Shown: positions 1 to 9,309, counted from the stretch's first letter. The stretch is 64,000 bases of DNA from Sphingomonas kaistensis (GCF_036884275.1 NZ_CP145607.1:2281001-2345000); one strand, 5' to 3'. A program made the numbers and translations. The notes: generated by a model from the sequence alone, not told the origin.

Positions 1-844
1 CGCCCTGCGCGGGATCGTCGTCGACGAACACGCCGTCGAGCTGCGCCAGGAATTGGTCGCGGTTACGCAGGCCGGTCCCCGCGCGGCCCGTCTGCCGCGC
101 CAGCTGCGACGCCTGCGCGACGCGATTTTCGCTGTTCGGGTGGGTCGTCGCCCATTCGGGCGTGGAGCGGTTTTCCTTGCCCTGTACGCGGGCTCCGAGC
201 GCGGTGGCTCGGCCAAGCGCCGAGAGCATCGAGGCCGAGGCGGCCGGATCGTAGCCGGCGCGGGCGAGATAGCTGATGCCGAGCCGGTCGGCGTCATATT
301 CCTGACCCCGGCTGAAGCGCAGGGTGTTGAGGGTCGAACCCTGCTGCGCCAGCTGACCGATCGCGCTGCCGATCCCGCCGCCGATCACCGAGCCGAGGAT
401 CGCGCCGAGAACGCCGCCGATCGCATTGCGCTGCGCCGCCGACTGGCGGGCCTGGGCGTGATTGGCGGCGACGTGGCCCGTCTCGTGACCGAGCACGAAG
501 GCCAGTTCGGCCTCGTCGTTCATCAGCCCCATCAGCTGGCGGGTGATGTAGATGTAACCGCCCGGCACCGCGAAGGCATTCTCGACCGCGGAATTGAGCG
601 TGGTGAAGCGGAAGGAGGCCGGATTGACACCCGAGTAGGTGGCGACCCGCCGGCCGACGCCGTCGACGTAAGCGGCGCGCGCGCCGGTTTCGGCACCGCC
701 GAACTCCTGGACCACGGCGGGATGCTGCTGCTGCGCTTCCTGCACGTAACGGCTCGCAAGACCGCGATTGGCGGTTTGCGCGGACAACATCACCGGCGCC
801 GATACGACGGCGGCAGCACTCAGAAGAAGAAAGGTCTTACGCAT
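1..844 (-). CDS. M48 family zinc metalloprotease (C-terminus off left edge)
   Basis: Reading from ATG 844, about 281 residues are visible before the window ends, so the gene is partial. Residues 1-22 form a signal peptide (basic MRK, hydrophobic core, likely cut near LSAQ), which places the enzyme in the periplasm or envelope. HETGH at 120-124 is the HExxH zinc and catalytic motif, and EYDAD at 182-186 supplies the third ligand in the ExxxD pattern of peptidase family M48. A glycine-rich hydrophobic stretch at about 141-165 separates them. It lies 92 bp downstream of cpdR on the same strand and may be cotranscribed. The likely role is quality control of envelope proteins (family knowledge); the substrate is unknown. 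No gene name can be chosen because the C-terminal region is missing. Confidence 0.9.
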   Translation of the reverse strand, partial: MRKTFLLLSAAAVVSAPVMLSAQTANRGLASRYVQEAQQQHPAVVQEFGGAETGARAAYVDGVGRRVATYSGVNPASFRFTTLNSAVENAFAVPGGYIYITRQLMGLMNDEAELAFVLGHETGHVAANHAQARQSAAQRNAIGGVLGAILGSVIGGGIGSAIGQLAQQGSTLNTLRFSRGQEYDADRLGISYLARAGYDPAASASMLSALGRATALGARVQGKENRSTPEWATTHPNSENRVAQASQLARQTGRAGTGLRNRDQFLAQLDGVFVDDDPAQG

Positions 845-936
845 GCATGTTTCCGTACAAGAGATGGATTTTCGCCATCCTGAACGGAACGGAGGCGGTC
901 CGGTTCCGGGTGCCGCAACGGGTGTCCCAGGCCGGC

Positions 937-1314
937 CTAGAGGCGGCCGTGCTGATCTTCGGTCTGGAACATCCGGTCCACTTCGGCGACCAGATCCTTG
1001 AGGTGGAACGGCTTGCTCAGCATCTTGGCTTCAGGGGCCGTACGGCCACTCTGCAAGGCCACGGCGGCAAAGCCGGTGATGAACATGACTCGGATCGAGG
1101 GATCAATCACCCCCGCCTTCTGCGCCAGTTCGATCCCGTCCATTTCGGGCATGACGATATCGGTCAGCAGGAGATCGAACGATTCGGCCTCCAGCAGCGG
1201 CATCGCCTCGGTGCCGCAGCCGACCGCCTTCACGCTGTAACCGACGCGCTCCAGCGCCCGCGCAAGATATTCGCGCATGCTGGTGTCGTCTTCGGCGAGG
1301 AGAATCTTGATCAT
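937..1314 (-). CDS. cpdR: CpdR-type single-domain response regulator
   Basis: This 125-residue protein is a lone receiver domain without an output domain. The acidic pocket is E8/D9/D10, the phospho-acceptor is D52 in LLLTDIVMPEMDG, with T80 and K101 as switch residues. ITGFAAVAL and the C-terminal LSKPFHLKDLV match the Caulobacter CpdR family closely. In Caulobacter, unphosphorylated CpdR primes ClpXP for degradation of cell-cycle substrates and is phosphorylated through the CckA-ChpT relay (established for that organism). The gene is divergent from the N-formylglutamate amidohydrolase gene across about 130 bp, an arrangement I recall from other alphaproteobacteria, and lies upstream of the M48 protease gene. 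Confidence 0.9.
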   Translation of the reverse strand: MIKILLAEDDTSMREYLARALERVGYSVKAVGCGTEAMPLLEAESFDLLLTDIVMPEMDGIELAQKAGVIDPSIRVMFITGFAAVALQSGRTAPEAKMLSKPFHLKDLVAEVDRMFQTEDQHGRL

Positions 1315-1443
1315 CAGAACGATCTCTTATGCCCCGAAGCTTTAAGATTTTCTAGGCGGAACGGCACTTGGAGGGTCGAGGTTTGAAGAAAAAGGGCGCA
1401 AGGTGCCAAGACGCGCCGACGTCCCCAACGGAGCCCCTGCCGC

Positions 1444-2307
1444 TTGCCCCTTCGTTCCGCCGACCTTGGTGCCCTCGCTCCGCCCCGGCTGATCCCGGGC
1501 AACGGGCGGCTGCCCGTCCTTTTGTCGGTGCCGCACGCCGGGCGCGATTATCCCGACTGGCTGGTGCGTCTCAGCCGGCGCGGACGCGACAGCCTTCGCC
1601 CGCTCGAGGACCCGCTGGTCGATCGGCTAGTGTGGCGGGCGCAGACGCTCGGGCTTGCTTGCGTGATCGCCGATGCGCCGCGCGCCGCGATCGACTGCAA
1701 CCGGGCGGAGGACGAGCTCGACCCGGCGGTAATCAGCCTGCCGCCGGGCACGGGCCACGACGGCTGGCGGGTGCGCGCCGGGCTTGGCTTGATCCCCGGC
1801 AGGCTCGCCGCCGGCGGGGAGCTGTGGCGGCGCCGAATCGGGCCGGCCGAACTCAAAGCGCGGCTCGACACCGCGTGGCGCCCTTATCACCGGCTCGTCG
1901 CCGAAGCGCTTGCCGCGCTGCAGCGCCGCCACGGCGAGGTGCTGCTGCTCGACTGCCATTCGATGCCGTGGCGGTCGGGGCAAGCGGAGGTGGTGATCGG
2001 CGATCGCCACGGCAGCACCGCGGCCGCCTTTGTCACCAATCTTTGCCGCAGCACCGCCGAGGAACAGGGTTTCTCCGCCGCGTGCAACGAGCCTTATGCG
2101 GGCGGACACATCATCGCCGCTCATTCGGCGCCGGTCCGCGGGGTCCATGCGATCCAGCTCGAACTCGATAGACGCTGCTATCTCGACAGCGCGGGACGGG
2201 CGCCGGGACTTGGCTTCGACCGGTCGGCGCGGCTGATCCAGGCCATCGCCGACACGGTCGGCAAGGCGCTTCTGGACCGCGGCGCGCTTCCCCTCGCCGC
2301 CGAATAA
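1444..2307 (+). CDS. N-formylglutamate amidohydrolase family protein
   Basis: The 287-residue protein has the N-formylglutamate amidohydrolase fold signatures: LLSVPHAGRDYP near residue 25, the ADAPRAAIDCNR segment near 75-87, and LLLDCHSMP near 165. The family hydrolyses N-formyl-L-glutamate to glutamate and formate in histidine degradation, with related enzymes acting on similar N-acyl amino acids. No hut genes lie nearby, so a role outside histidine breakdown is possible. The gene is divergent from cpdR. Start ATG 1444 is used because the conserved region begins about 25 residues later; no strong ribosome site is obvious. Confidence 0.85.
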   Translation: MPLRSADLGALAPPRLIPGNGRLPVLLSVPHAGRDYPDWLVRLSRRGRDSLRPLEDPLVDRLVWRAQTLGLACVIADAPRAAIDCNRAEDELDPAVISLPPGTGHDGWRVRAGLGLIPGRLAAGGELWRRRIGPAELKARLDTAWRPYHRLVAEALAALQRRHGEVLLLDCHSMPWRSGQAEVVIGDRHGSTAAAFVTNLCRSTAEEQGFSAACNEPYAGGHIIAAHSAPVRGVHAIQLELDRRCYLDSAGRAPGLGFDRSARLIQAIADTVGKALLDRGALPLAAE

Positions 2308-2311
2308 AAAA

Positions 2312-2337
2312 AGCCCCCGGCGAAACCGCCGAGGGCT
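2312..2337 (-). terminator. Rho-independent terminator for sapC direction
   Basis: An 11-bp stem with one mismatch (2312-2322 with 2327-2337) encloses a 4-base loop. On the minus strand it is followed by a run of U (A-run at 2305-2311 on the plus strand). It should end leftward transcription from the SapC gene; the plus-strand side has no U tract. Confidence 0.7.
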
Positions 2338-2405
2338 ATTGAGGTCGAGGGGAACGCAGCCGGCCGACGATTAGTCGTCCGGTGCCAGCCCGATGTGGTG
2401 GCGGC

Positions 2406-2442
2406 GGCAGGAAGGGCAAGCAGTGCCTGCCCTCGCCCTGCC
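2406..2442. other. Imperfect hairpin just after the sapC stop
   Basis: GGCAGG at 2406-2411 pairs with CCTGCC at 2437-2442, and more partial pairing occurs inside (for example 2414-2416 with 2432-2434). There is no U tract. It may protect the 3' end of the sapC transcript ahead of the terminator at 2312-2337, or be incidental to the high GC. Confidence 0.35.
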
Positions 2443-2451
2443 GCGCCCCGA

Positions 2452-3249
2452 TCACGCCTCGACGGGTTGCGGCGCCGGATTGCCCTGGTTGATCGGGCCC
2501 TTGCCCTGCTCCACCTGACGAGCGAAGATCTCGCGGGTCTGCGATAGGCTGAACAGATGCGCGAACATCAGCGGAAGCAGGCCGCTCTGGTTCATCTTGC
2601 GAAGCTCGTCACCGCGCAGGTCGCGCAGCTTTTCTTCGTCGATCATCTGGAAGCCGCGATAGATGAACGGCTGCTCGGCGCCTTCCGGCTGAATGGCGAC
2701 TTCGCCGTCCATCAGGAGACCGGCCTTCTTGATCTCGGCCATGAACATGCCGGTGCGCTGGCCGGCTTCCTCGAACTGCTCGCAGAACTGAAGGATCGCC
2801 TTGGTCGCATCGCTCGGCTGATCGCCGTCGAACAGCGGCTGGCCATCCTCGAAGTCGCCAACCGCATTGGCGGTTGGATCGACGCACAGCGACAATTCGT
2901 CGCCCTGCGGGTCGAGGCGGGCCAGCAGGAAGGGATAGCGACGCATATACGCCGGGACGTAGGCATGGCGATCGATCATCTGGCCTTCGGCGTTGATAAA
3001 GGTGTTGACGCCTTCGTTGAGGCCCATCAGCGCCAGCGGCACAGGATCGTCGCCGGCCGAGAAGATGATCGGATAATGGCGCTGCGCCAGCCCAAACTCG
3101 TCCACCGTCAGCGGAACTGCATGAACATTGGCGACGGCGGGAAGCGCCGGCAGGCCACGCACCTTCTTGGTGCCGTGCTGCTGGCTGCTGATCGGCTCCA
3201 GCTGATTGTAAAGGAGCGGAAGGCCCATGTTAGGCGCAGCGGAAGCCAT
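2452..3249 (-). CDS. SapC family protein
   Basis: This 265-residue protein matches the SapC family, named for a protein linked to the Campylobacter S-layer and common in Caulobacterales, Xanthomonads and sphingomonads, often beside TonB receptors or flavin-dependent halogenases. Visible family features are the PLTVDEFGLAQRHYPIIFS stretch near residues 45-65, ALMGLNEGVNTFI near 75, and a PFLLARL segment. The molecular function is not established. The start at ATG 3249 is chosen because AGGAGAG lies just upstream and the protein opens MASAAPNMGLPLLYNQLEP; a longer open frame upstream looks non-coding. No receptor or halogenase gene is adjacent here. A terminator lies about 115 bp downstream. 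Confidence 0.8.
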   Translation of the reverse strand: MASAAPNMGLPLLYNQLEPISSQQHGTKKVRGLPALPAVANVHAVPLTVDEFGLAQRHYPIIFSAGDDPVPLALMGLNEGVNTFINAEGQMIDRHAYVPAYMRRYPFLLARLDPQGDELSLCVDPTANAVGDFEDGQPLFDGDQPSDATKAILQFCEQFEEAGQRTGMFMAEIKKAGLLMDGEVAIQPEGAEQPFIYRGFQMIDEEKLRDLRGDELRKMNQSGLLPLMFAHLFSLSQTREIFARQVEQGKGPINQGNPAPQPVEA

Positions 3250-3476
3250 TGATCTCTCCTGAAGAATGGATTGGGGATGGCCCGCCAGCCCGCCCCTGAT
3301 GAAGACGTAGTGGGCCGCGCCTCTATGCGGGCTTTGGGAGCCTTGCAAGTGTGGCTCCATCCCGTGCACAAAAGCCACGCCGAGTTCACCCCGGGTTCAA
3401 GGCGGGGCGGACATGTGCAAGGGCCACTACCCCATGGCGCTGCCCGGCGCCCCCTTGGCAGGTTTTTCGATCCTTC

Positions 3477-3899
3477 ATGCTGGTTTCGCTTCCGCTTCTG
3501 TCCTGGCTGGCCTCCCTGGTGGGAGTGGCGCAGTTGCAGCCGGTGACGGTGACGCGTCTGGTGGTGCGCGAGGAATTGATCCTGCGGGTGCCGGTGATCC
3601 GGCCGCGAGCGGTCCGGCGCATCGAATGGGCAGAGAAAAAGGGACCGAAATGTATCGGGTCCGATCGCATCGTCGCCGCCGCGCTGGGCGATGCGCGCTC
3701 GGTCGATTTCCTGCTGTCCGACCGGACCCGTATTCGGGCGAGGATGGACGACGATTGCCCGACGCTCGATTTCTACGGCAATTTTTACATCCAACCCGAA
3801 GACGATCGGGTCTGCGCCAAGCGCGACGAGATCCGCAGCCGGATCGGCGGATCCTGCCGGATCGAGAAGTTCAAGCGGATGGTTCCAAAGGCGCTTTGA
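3477..3899 (+). CDS. Hypothetical exported or membrane-anchored protein
   Basis: A 140-residue protein of unknown function. Residues 1-20 (MLVSLPLLSWLASLVGVAQL) are hydrophobic and look like a signal peptide or anchor. The rest is polar, with four cysteines in the C-terminal two thirds (GPKCIGS, DDDCPTL, DRVCAKR, GGSCRIEK), a pattern that could make two disulfides in the periplasm. The start at ATG 3477 is chosen for the hydrophobic N-terminus; an in-frame upstream extension looks like spacer DNA and no strong ribosome site is visible. It precedes the DEAD-box helicase gene by about 100 bp. The composition matches the neighbours, so I see no sign of transfer. Confidence 0.65.
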   Translation: MLVSLPLLSWLASLVGVAQLQPVTVTRLVVREELILRVPVIRPRAVRRIEWAEKKGPKCIGSDRIVAAALGDARSVDFLLSDRTRIRARMDDDCPTLDFYGNFYIQPEDDRVCAKRDEIRSRIGGSCRIEKFKRMVPKAL

Positions 3900-3997
3900 C
3901 CCCGCTTTTCTTGACAAAAACGGCCTTTTGAGGCACGGCGCAAAGCGCCCGGCCTGCCCGATGCAGCGCCGGCCTTTTCTCTTATCCGGATAACTTG

Positions 3998-5431
3998 ATG
4001 CCTTTTGCCGATCTCGGCCTTTCCGACGACCTGCTGCGCGCCATCGGCGATAGCGGCTATACCGAGCCGACGCCGATCCAGGCCGGCGCCATTCCCCCCG
4101 TTCTCATGGGCAAGGACCTGATCGGCATCGCCCAGACGGGCACGGGCAAGACCGCCGCCTTTGTGTTGCCGATGATCGACATCCTGGGCGAAGGCCGCAG
4201 CCGCGCCCGCATGCCGCGCAGCCTGATCCTCGAACCGACCCGCGAACTCGCTGCCCAGGTCGCTGAGAATTTCGAAAAATACGGCAAGTATCACAAGCTT
4301 TCGATGGCACTGCTGATCGGCGGCGTGCAGATGGGCGACCAGATCAAGGCGCTGGAAAAGGGCGTCGATGTGCTGATCGCAACACCCGGCCGCCTGATGG
4401 ACCTGTTCAGCCGCGGCAAGATTCTGCTGACCGGCTGTGACCTTCTGGTGATCGACGAAGCCGACCGGATGCTCGACATGGGCTTCATTCCCGACATCGA
4501 GGAAATCTGCACCAAGCTGCCAAAGCAGCGTCAGACCCTGCTGTTCTCGGCGACCATGCCGCCGGTGATCCAGAAGCTGGCCGCCAAGTTTCTCAACGAA
4601 CCGCGCCGGATCGAGGTCGCGCGCCCGGCCTCCTCGAACCTCAATATCGAGGCCAAGCTGGTCGAAACCCGGTCCGACAAGAAGCGCGAGGTCCTGCGCG
4701 ACCTGCTGCGCGCCGAGGACGTCACCAACGCCATTATCTTTTGCAATCGCAAGACCACGGTGCGCGAGCTGACCACCAGCCTCAAGCGCTCGAACTTCGC
4801 GGTGGGGCAGATCCACGGCGACATGGAGCAGGCCGCCCGCATCGCCGAGCTCGACCGGTTCAAGGCGGGCGAGATCAATATCCTGGTCGCGTCCGACGTC
4901 GCCGCCCGCGGGCTCGACATCAAGGGCGTCAGCCACGTCTTCAACTTCGACGTGCCGTGGCAGCCCGACGATTATGTCCACCGGATCGGCCGCACCGGTC
5001 GCGCCGGCGCCAAGGGCAAGGCTTATACCCTTGCGACGCGCGAGGATGGCGAAGCCGTGTCGCAGATCGAGAAGCTGCAAGGCAGCAAGATCCCGCGGCT
5101 TGGTCAGGACATCGCGGCGGGAGCCGGCGAGAAGCTGGCGCTGGAGCAGGACGAGAAGCCCAAGGCCAAGCGCCCGGCGCGGCGATCGGGCAAGGCGGAG
5201 AGCGCCAAGGCCGAGCCTAAGCCGCAGCCCGCGGCGCGCACCAGCCAGCCCGCGCGCGAGGAAGCGCCGGCCCCCGCGCCGCGTGCCAGCGAGCCGAAGC
5301 GCCGCGAGGAGCCGACGCCCGCGCCGGCCCCGCGCAAGCCCGCCCCCGCCCCGCGCGTCGCCGAGCCTGCGGGCGAGGACGATTGGAACGGCCCGATGCC
5401 GAGCTTCCTGTCGGTGTCGCTGGGCAGCTGA
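3998..5431 (+). CDS. DEAD-box ATP-dependent RNA helicase (RhlE-like)
   Basis: A 477-residue helicase that unwinds RNA duplexes, probably in ribosome assembly or mRNA decay. Motifs in order are the Q motif PTPIQ (about 25), AQTGTGKT (about 45), PTRELA (about 83), DEAD in VIDEADRMLDMGF (about 153), SAT (about 185), and HRIGRTGRAG (about 328). The catalytic core ends near residue 375. The remaining hundred residues are a low-complexity tail rich in Lys, Arg, Pro and Ala, typical of RhlE-like proteins and likely RNA-binding. The frame opens TTG ATG; the ATG at 3998 is the more plausible start. The ArsC-like gene follows after 3 bp, suggesting cotranscription. Confidence 0.93.
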   Translation: MPFADLGLSDDLLRAIGDSGYTEPTPIQAGAIPPVLMGKDLIGIAQTGTGKTAAFVLPMIDILGEGRSRARMPRSLILEPTRELAAQVAENFEKYGKYHKLSMALLIGGVQMGDQIKALEKGVDVLIATPGRLMDLFSRGKILLTGCDLLVIDEADRMLDMGFIPDIEEICTKLPKQRQTLLFSATMPPVIQKLAAKFLNEPRRIEVARPASSNLNIEAKLVETRSDKKREVLRDLLRAEDVTNAIIFCNRKTTVRELTTSLKRSNFAVGQIHGDMEQAARIAELDRFKAGEINILVASDVAARGLDIKGVSHVFNFDVPWQPDDYVHRIGRTGRAGAKGKAYTLATREDGEAVSQIEKLQGSKIPRLGQDIAAGAGEKLALEQDEKPKAKRPARRSGKAESAKAEPKPQPAARTSQPAREEAPAPAPRASEPKRREEPTPAPAPRKPAPAPRVAEPAGEDDWNGPMPSFLSVSLGS

Positions 5432-5434
5432 GCG

Positions 5435-5782
5435 ATGGACGTCACTGTCTACCATAATCCGGCCTGCGGGACGTCGCGCGGCGTTCTCGCGCTGCTCGAG
5501 GAGCATGGGATCGCGCCGCGCGTCATCGAGTATCTCAAGACTCCGCCAAGCCGCGACGAGGTTCGGCGGCTGGCGGCGGCGGCGGGCGTGCCAGTGCGGG
5601 CGTTGCTGCGCGAAAACGTCGCGCCTTATGCCGAGCGCGGCCTTGCGGACGAGGGCCTAACCGAAGACGCGCTGCTCGACGCCATCGAGGCCGACCCGAT
5701 CCTGCTCAACCGGCCGATCGTCGTCACTCCCAAGGGCACGGCGCTGTGCCGCCCGAAGGACAAGGTGCTCGACCTTCTTTAA
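5435..5782 (+). CDS. arsC: ArsC-family arsenate reductase-like protein
   Basis: A 115-residue thioredoxin-fold protein of the glutaredoxin-dependent ArsC family, which reduces arsenate to arsenite. The catalytic Cys is C11 in YHNPACGTSR, and the anion-binding arginine region is NRPIVVTPKG near residue 90-100. The length is slightly below the usual 115-140. Only 3 bp separate it from the helicase gene, an arrangement that does not suggest an arsenic operon; no arsR, arsB or acr3 is nearby. It could be a genuine arsenate reductase or a Spx/YffB-like relative of other function. Confidence 0.82.
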   Translation: MDVTVYHNPACGTSRGVLALLEEHGIAPRVIEYLKTPPSRDEVRRLAAAAGVPVRALLRENVAPYAERGLADEGLTEDALLDAIEADPILLNRPIVVTPKGTALCRPKDKVLDLL

Positions 5783-5884
5783 GCGTTAGCGCGGCCGTTA
5801 ACGCTCCGCCCCAATCTGCTTGCGCCGAGCCGAGCTTCCCCTCCCCGCGCCGCCGTCTATCTCCTTCAGACAAAGGAGACACTT

Positions 5885-6151
5885 ATGGCCTGGAACATCG
5901 CCCGCTCGGAGGCGCTCGCCGATCCCGAGGCCGCCCGCCACAAGGTACTGGCCCGCCTGCAGCGCCTCGGCGAGCTCGACGATGCCGAAAGCCAGGTCGT
6001 CGGCATCCTCATCGACGCGATCCTGATGGCCGAAGCCTATCGCGGCGCGCGGCATCAGGTGAGTTTCCTCCCCGAGATGACCCGCGGCGTCGACCACCTG
6101 CTGCGCGACCTTGCGATCCTCGACAGGGTGGACGAGCTGGCGGCGGTGTAA
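5885..6151 (+). CDS. Hypothetical protein, 88 aa
   Basis: A small soluble, mostly helical and acidic protein with no motif I recognise. The start at ATG 5885 is well supported: AAGGAG lies 7 bases upstream. It opens MAWNIARSEALADPEAARHK and contains LLRDLAILDRVDEL at the C-terminus. It stands alone between arsC and a convergent gene ending at 6161. Codon use is normal for the region. A weak hairpin (5782-5788 with 5799-5805) in the gap upstream may end the helicase-arsC transcript. Confidence 0.6.
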   Translation: MAWNIARSEALADPEAARHKVLARLQRLGELDDAESQVVGILIDAILMAEAYRGARHQVSFLPEMTRGVDHLLRDLAILDRVDELAAV

Positions 6152-6160
6152 GCTTACCCT

Positions 6161-6673
6161 CTATTTCGTAGCGACAAGCCGCAGTCGCTCTATCTGGCCA
6201 GGACCGTCCTTGCCGACATAGATCTCGCTACGAACCGGATGAACCGGGTTCGAGCGGTCGATCCACAGATCGTGCTGGTGTGTCTCAGTTGCCGGATCGA
6301 GGCCGGTCGCATCCAGAAAGCCGAAACGAAGCCCGCCTGCGTCGCGGCCAGTCAGCACCAGACGCGGCTGATTGCCTTGCGGGCAATAATGGGTCGCAAG
6401 CAGCCGGGCCCCGTCGCGGTGGTACAAGGTCAGCGAATGCGGTTTGCCGCGTGCGGTCCATTCTTCGACCAGCACCGTGCCACCGGCGGTCAGGGCGAAG
6501 CGAATCCGAAGCGGACTGTCGGGCCTGTCCGCCGGCCGCCACAGGCCGACCATTCGGCTCAGCTCGGCAAAGGCTGCATCGGCCTGAACGGGAACGGCGG
6601 CGCGGGGGACCGATGGTGTCGGAGTTGCGACCGCAAGCTGGAGCGCGATCAATTGCGCGCTAAGCCAGTCCAC
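6161..6673 (-). CDS. Hypothetical exported protein, 170 aa
   Basis: The N-terminus (MDWLSAQLIALQLAVATPTP) is hydrophobic and may be a short signal peptide. The body contains GLWRPADRP, alternating beta-like stretches and a final VGKDGPGQIERLRLV strand, and reads like a small lipocalin-type or DUF1579-like barrel that measures a surface or ligand, but no family is certain. It is third in a leftward series after tgt and the interrupted small membrane gene, 21 bp beyond the latter, so it is probably in the same transcript. It is convergent with the 88-residue gene. Confidence 0.6.
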   Translation of the reverse strand: MDWLSAQLIALQLAVATPTPSVPRAAVPVQADAAFAELSRMVGLWRPADRPDSPLRIRFALTAGGTVLVEEWTARGKPHSLTLYHRDGARLLATHYCPQGNQPRLVLTGRDAGGLRFGFLDATGLDPATETHQHDLWIDRSNPVHPVRSEIYVGKDGPGQIERLRLVATK

Positions 6674-6694
6674 TGCGGCCTCCGACGACGATCG

Positions 6695-6847
6695 TCACTG
6701 TACCTGATTTCCCTGCGCCCGGGCCGCGGCTCTCCCGCCGGCGATCAAGCCGAAGATCAGGCCTAGAGCGAGATTGTCGAACACCACCCAGACGAATCCC
6801 GCCACGAGCAGGAAGGCACCGAAGCCGAATCAAGCTTTCTTTCCCAT
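6695..6847 (-). pseudogene. Small membrane protein gene interrupted by TGA at codon 6
   Basis: From ATG 6847 the frame reads MGKKA, then a TGA at 6832-6830, and then continues open for 44 codons (FGFGAFLLVAGFVWVVFDN, then LALGLIFGLIAGGRAAARA) to a TGA at 6695. The downstream part encodes a convincing membrane helix followed by a glycine-rich end, as in short membrane proteins common in sphingomonads. A GGA before the ATG could be a ribosome site. One base change (TGA from TGG, Trp) would explain the break. A GTG at codon 14 could restart translation. It sits between tgt and the 170-residue gene on the same strand. A sequencing error is possible. Confidence 0.5.
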
Positions 6848-6894
6848 CTATCCAAACCCCAGCCGATGTTCGACGCCAGTTGGTAAAGGGCGGG

Positions 6895-8109
<1,215 letters not shown>

Positions 8110-8123
8110 CTACGGGCGAACGC

Positions 8124-8882
8124 GTGATCGAACCCTGGCTTTACCCCCTTCTCACCGGCGTTGCCTTCTGCGCAGGCTTCATCGACGCGATCGCCGGCGG
8201 TGGGGGGCTGATCATGATGCCGGCGCTGCTGGTCAGCGGGGTACCGCCGCTGTTCGCGCTCGGGACCAACAAGCTGCAATCGATGTTCGGCACCTTCGTC
8301 GCGATGCGCAATTACGGTTCCAAGGGATTGATCGACTGGCGGGCCAACCTGCCGACCGCGCTGATCGTCTTTGCCGGCGCGGCGAGCGGCGCGCTGCTGG
8401 TGCAATATGTGGAAGCGCGCACGCTGGCGCTGGTGATCCCGCTGCTGCTGCTGGCCAATGCCGTCTACATCCTGGTCAGTCCGCGGATGAGCGACGAGGA
8501 TGCGCATCAGCGGATCAGCGCCGCGGGCTATGCCCCGGTGGGCGGGGCGATCGGTTTTTACGACGGCTTTTTCGGGCCGGGCACGGGCAGCTTCTTTACC
8601 TCGAGCCTGGTGGCCTTACGCGGCTACGGCCTGACCCGCGCGACGGCTTTGTGCAAATATTTCAACTGGACCAGCAATGTCGCCGCCGTGCTGCTGTTCG
8701 CGGTGAGCGGCAAGGTGCTGTGGCTGCTCGGCGCAAGCATGGCGATAGGCGCGATGGCCGGCGGCTGGCTCGGCAGCCATACGGCCATGCGCTTCGGCGC
8801 GAAGCTGATCCGCCCGTTGCTGATCACCGCCAGCGTGGCGATGACCGCGCGGCTGCTGTGGGGCTATTTCAGCGGCGGCTGA
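8124..8882 (+). CDS. TSUP family (TauE/SafE) membrane permease
   Basis: A 252-residue protein with about eight hydrophobic segments. The N-terminal GFIDAIAGGGGLIMMPALL and the second-half repeat IGFYDGFFGPGTGSFF are the two inverted-repeat signatures of the TSUP (sulfite exporter TauE/SafE) family, which exports small sulfur or organic anions. The substrate cannot be told from sequence. The GTG at 8124 is preferred because it begins just before the first membrane segment; an earlier in-frame ATG at 8079 falls inside the inverted repeat. The 3' end overlaps mscL tail to tail by 19 bp. Confidence 0.88.
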   Translation: MIEPWLYPLLTGVAFCAGFIDAIAGGGGLIMMPALLVSGVPPLFALGTNKLQSMFGTFVAMRNYGSKGLIDWRANLPTALIVFAGAASGALLVQYVEARTLALVIPLLLLANAVYILVSPRMSDEDAHQRISAAGYAPVGGAIGFYDGFFGPGTGSFFTSSLVALRGYGLTRATALCKYFNWTSNVAAVLLFAVSGKVLWLLGASMAIGAMAGGWLGSHTAMRFGAKLIRPLLITASVAMTARLLWGYFSGG

Positions 8883-9292
8883 CGCAGGCTGTCGCGAATC
8901 TCGCGAAGGAGCAGCACTTCCTCGGTCGGGCCGGCGGCTTCTTCTTCCTTCATCACCTTGGCCGCGGCGCGGACCAGGAGAAAGATGATGAAGGCAAGGA
9001 TCAGGAAATTCACCACCACGGTGATGAACTGGCCGTAGCCGAGCAGCGGCACGCCCGCTTTCTTGAGTTCCTCATAGTTGGTCAGCGACCCGGCATAGCC
9101 CGCCGGTATCTCGCCGAGGCGCACGAAATAGCTCGAAAAATCGATCCCGCCGATGATTGAGCCGACCACCGGCATGATGATGTCGTCGGTGAGGCTGGTG
9201 ACGATGGTCCCGAACGCCGCGCCGATGATCACGGCGACGGCAAGGCCGAGGACATTGCCCTTGGCGATAAAGGCTCGGAAGTCGGAAATCAT
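8864..9292 (-). CDS. mscL: Large-conductance mechanosensitive channel
   Basis: A 142-residue MscL. The N-terminal amphipathic helix and pore helix are in DFRAFIAKGNVLGLAVAVII, followed by the family motif GAAFGTIVTSL; the second helix is FITVVVNFLILAFIIFLLV, and the C-terminal bundle carries LLLREIRDSL. It forms homopentamers in the inner membrane that open under hypo-osmotic shock. The start at ATG 9292 is backed by GGGGAG upstream and by the conserved N-terminus; the longer open frame adds 20 unlikely residues. A 16-base palindrome lies about 20 bp upstream. Confidence 0.95.
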   Translation of the reverse strand: MISDFRAFIAKGNVLGLAVAVIIGAAFGTIVTSLTDDIIMPVVGSIIGGIDFSSYFVRLGEIPAGYAGSLTNYEELKKAGVPLLGYGQFITVVVNFLILAFIIFLLVRAAAKVMKEEEAAGPTEEVLLLREIRDSLRQPPLK

Positions 9293-9309
9293 GGCCGCTG
9301 TCTCCCCTG

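Noticed and set aside
2378..2452. The sapC frame stays open after its stop and spells a CPSCRRHH-containing 24-codon stretch
   Set aside because: There is no start codon, the stretch coincides with the GC-rich hairpin at 2406-2442, and selenocysteine or read-through signals are not visible; chance is the simplest explanation.
3388..3412. A GGTTCAA string in a GC-rich hairpin, resembling a tRNA T-arm
   Set aside because: The flanking stem does not have the tRNA geometry and no acceptor, anticodon or D arm can be drawn around it.
3785..5506. A 573-codon open frame opposite the DEAD-box helicase gene
   Set aside because: The helicase motifs on the plus strand are complete; the opposite frame is low-complexity.
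5435..5782. An arsenic resistance island
   Set aside because: Only a lone ArsC-like gene is present, coupled to a helicase; no arsR, arsB, acr3 or arsH lies near it.
6830..6832. The in-frame TGA as a selenocysteine codon
   Set aside because: The residue would sit at the start of a membrane helix in a non-redox protein, no SECIS-like hairpin follows, and no sel genes are in the window. A nonsense change is simpler.
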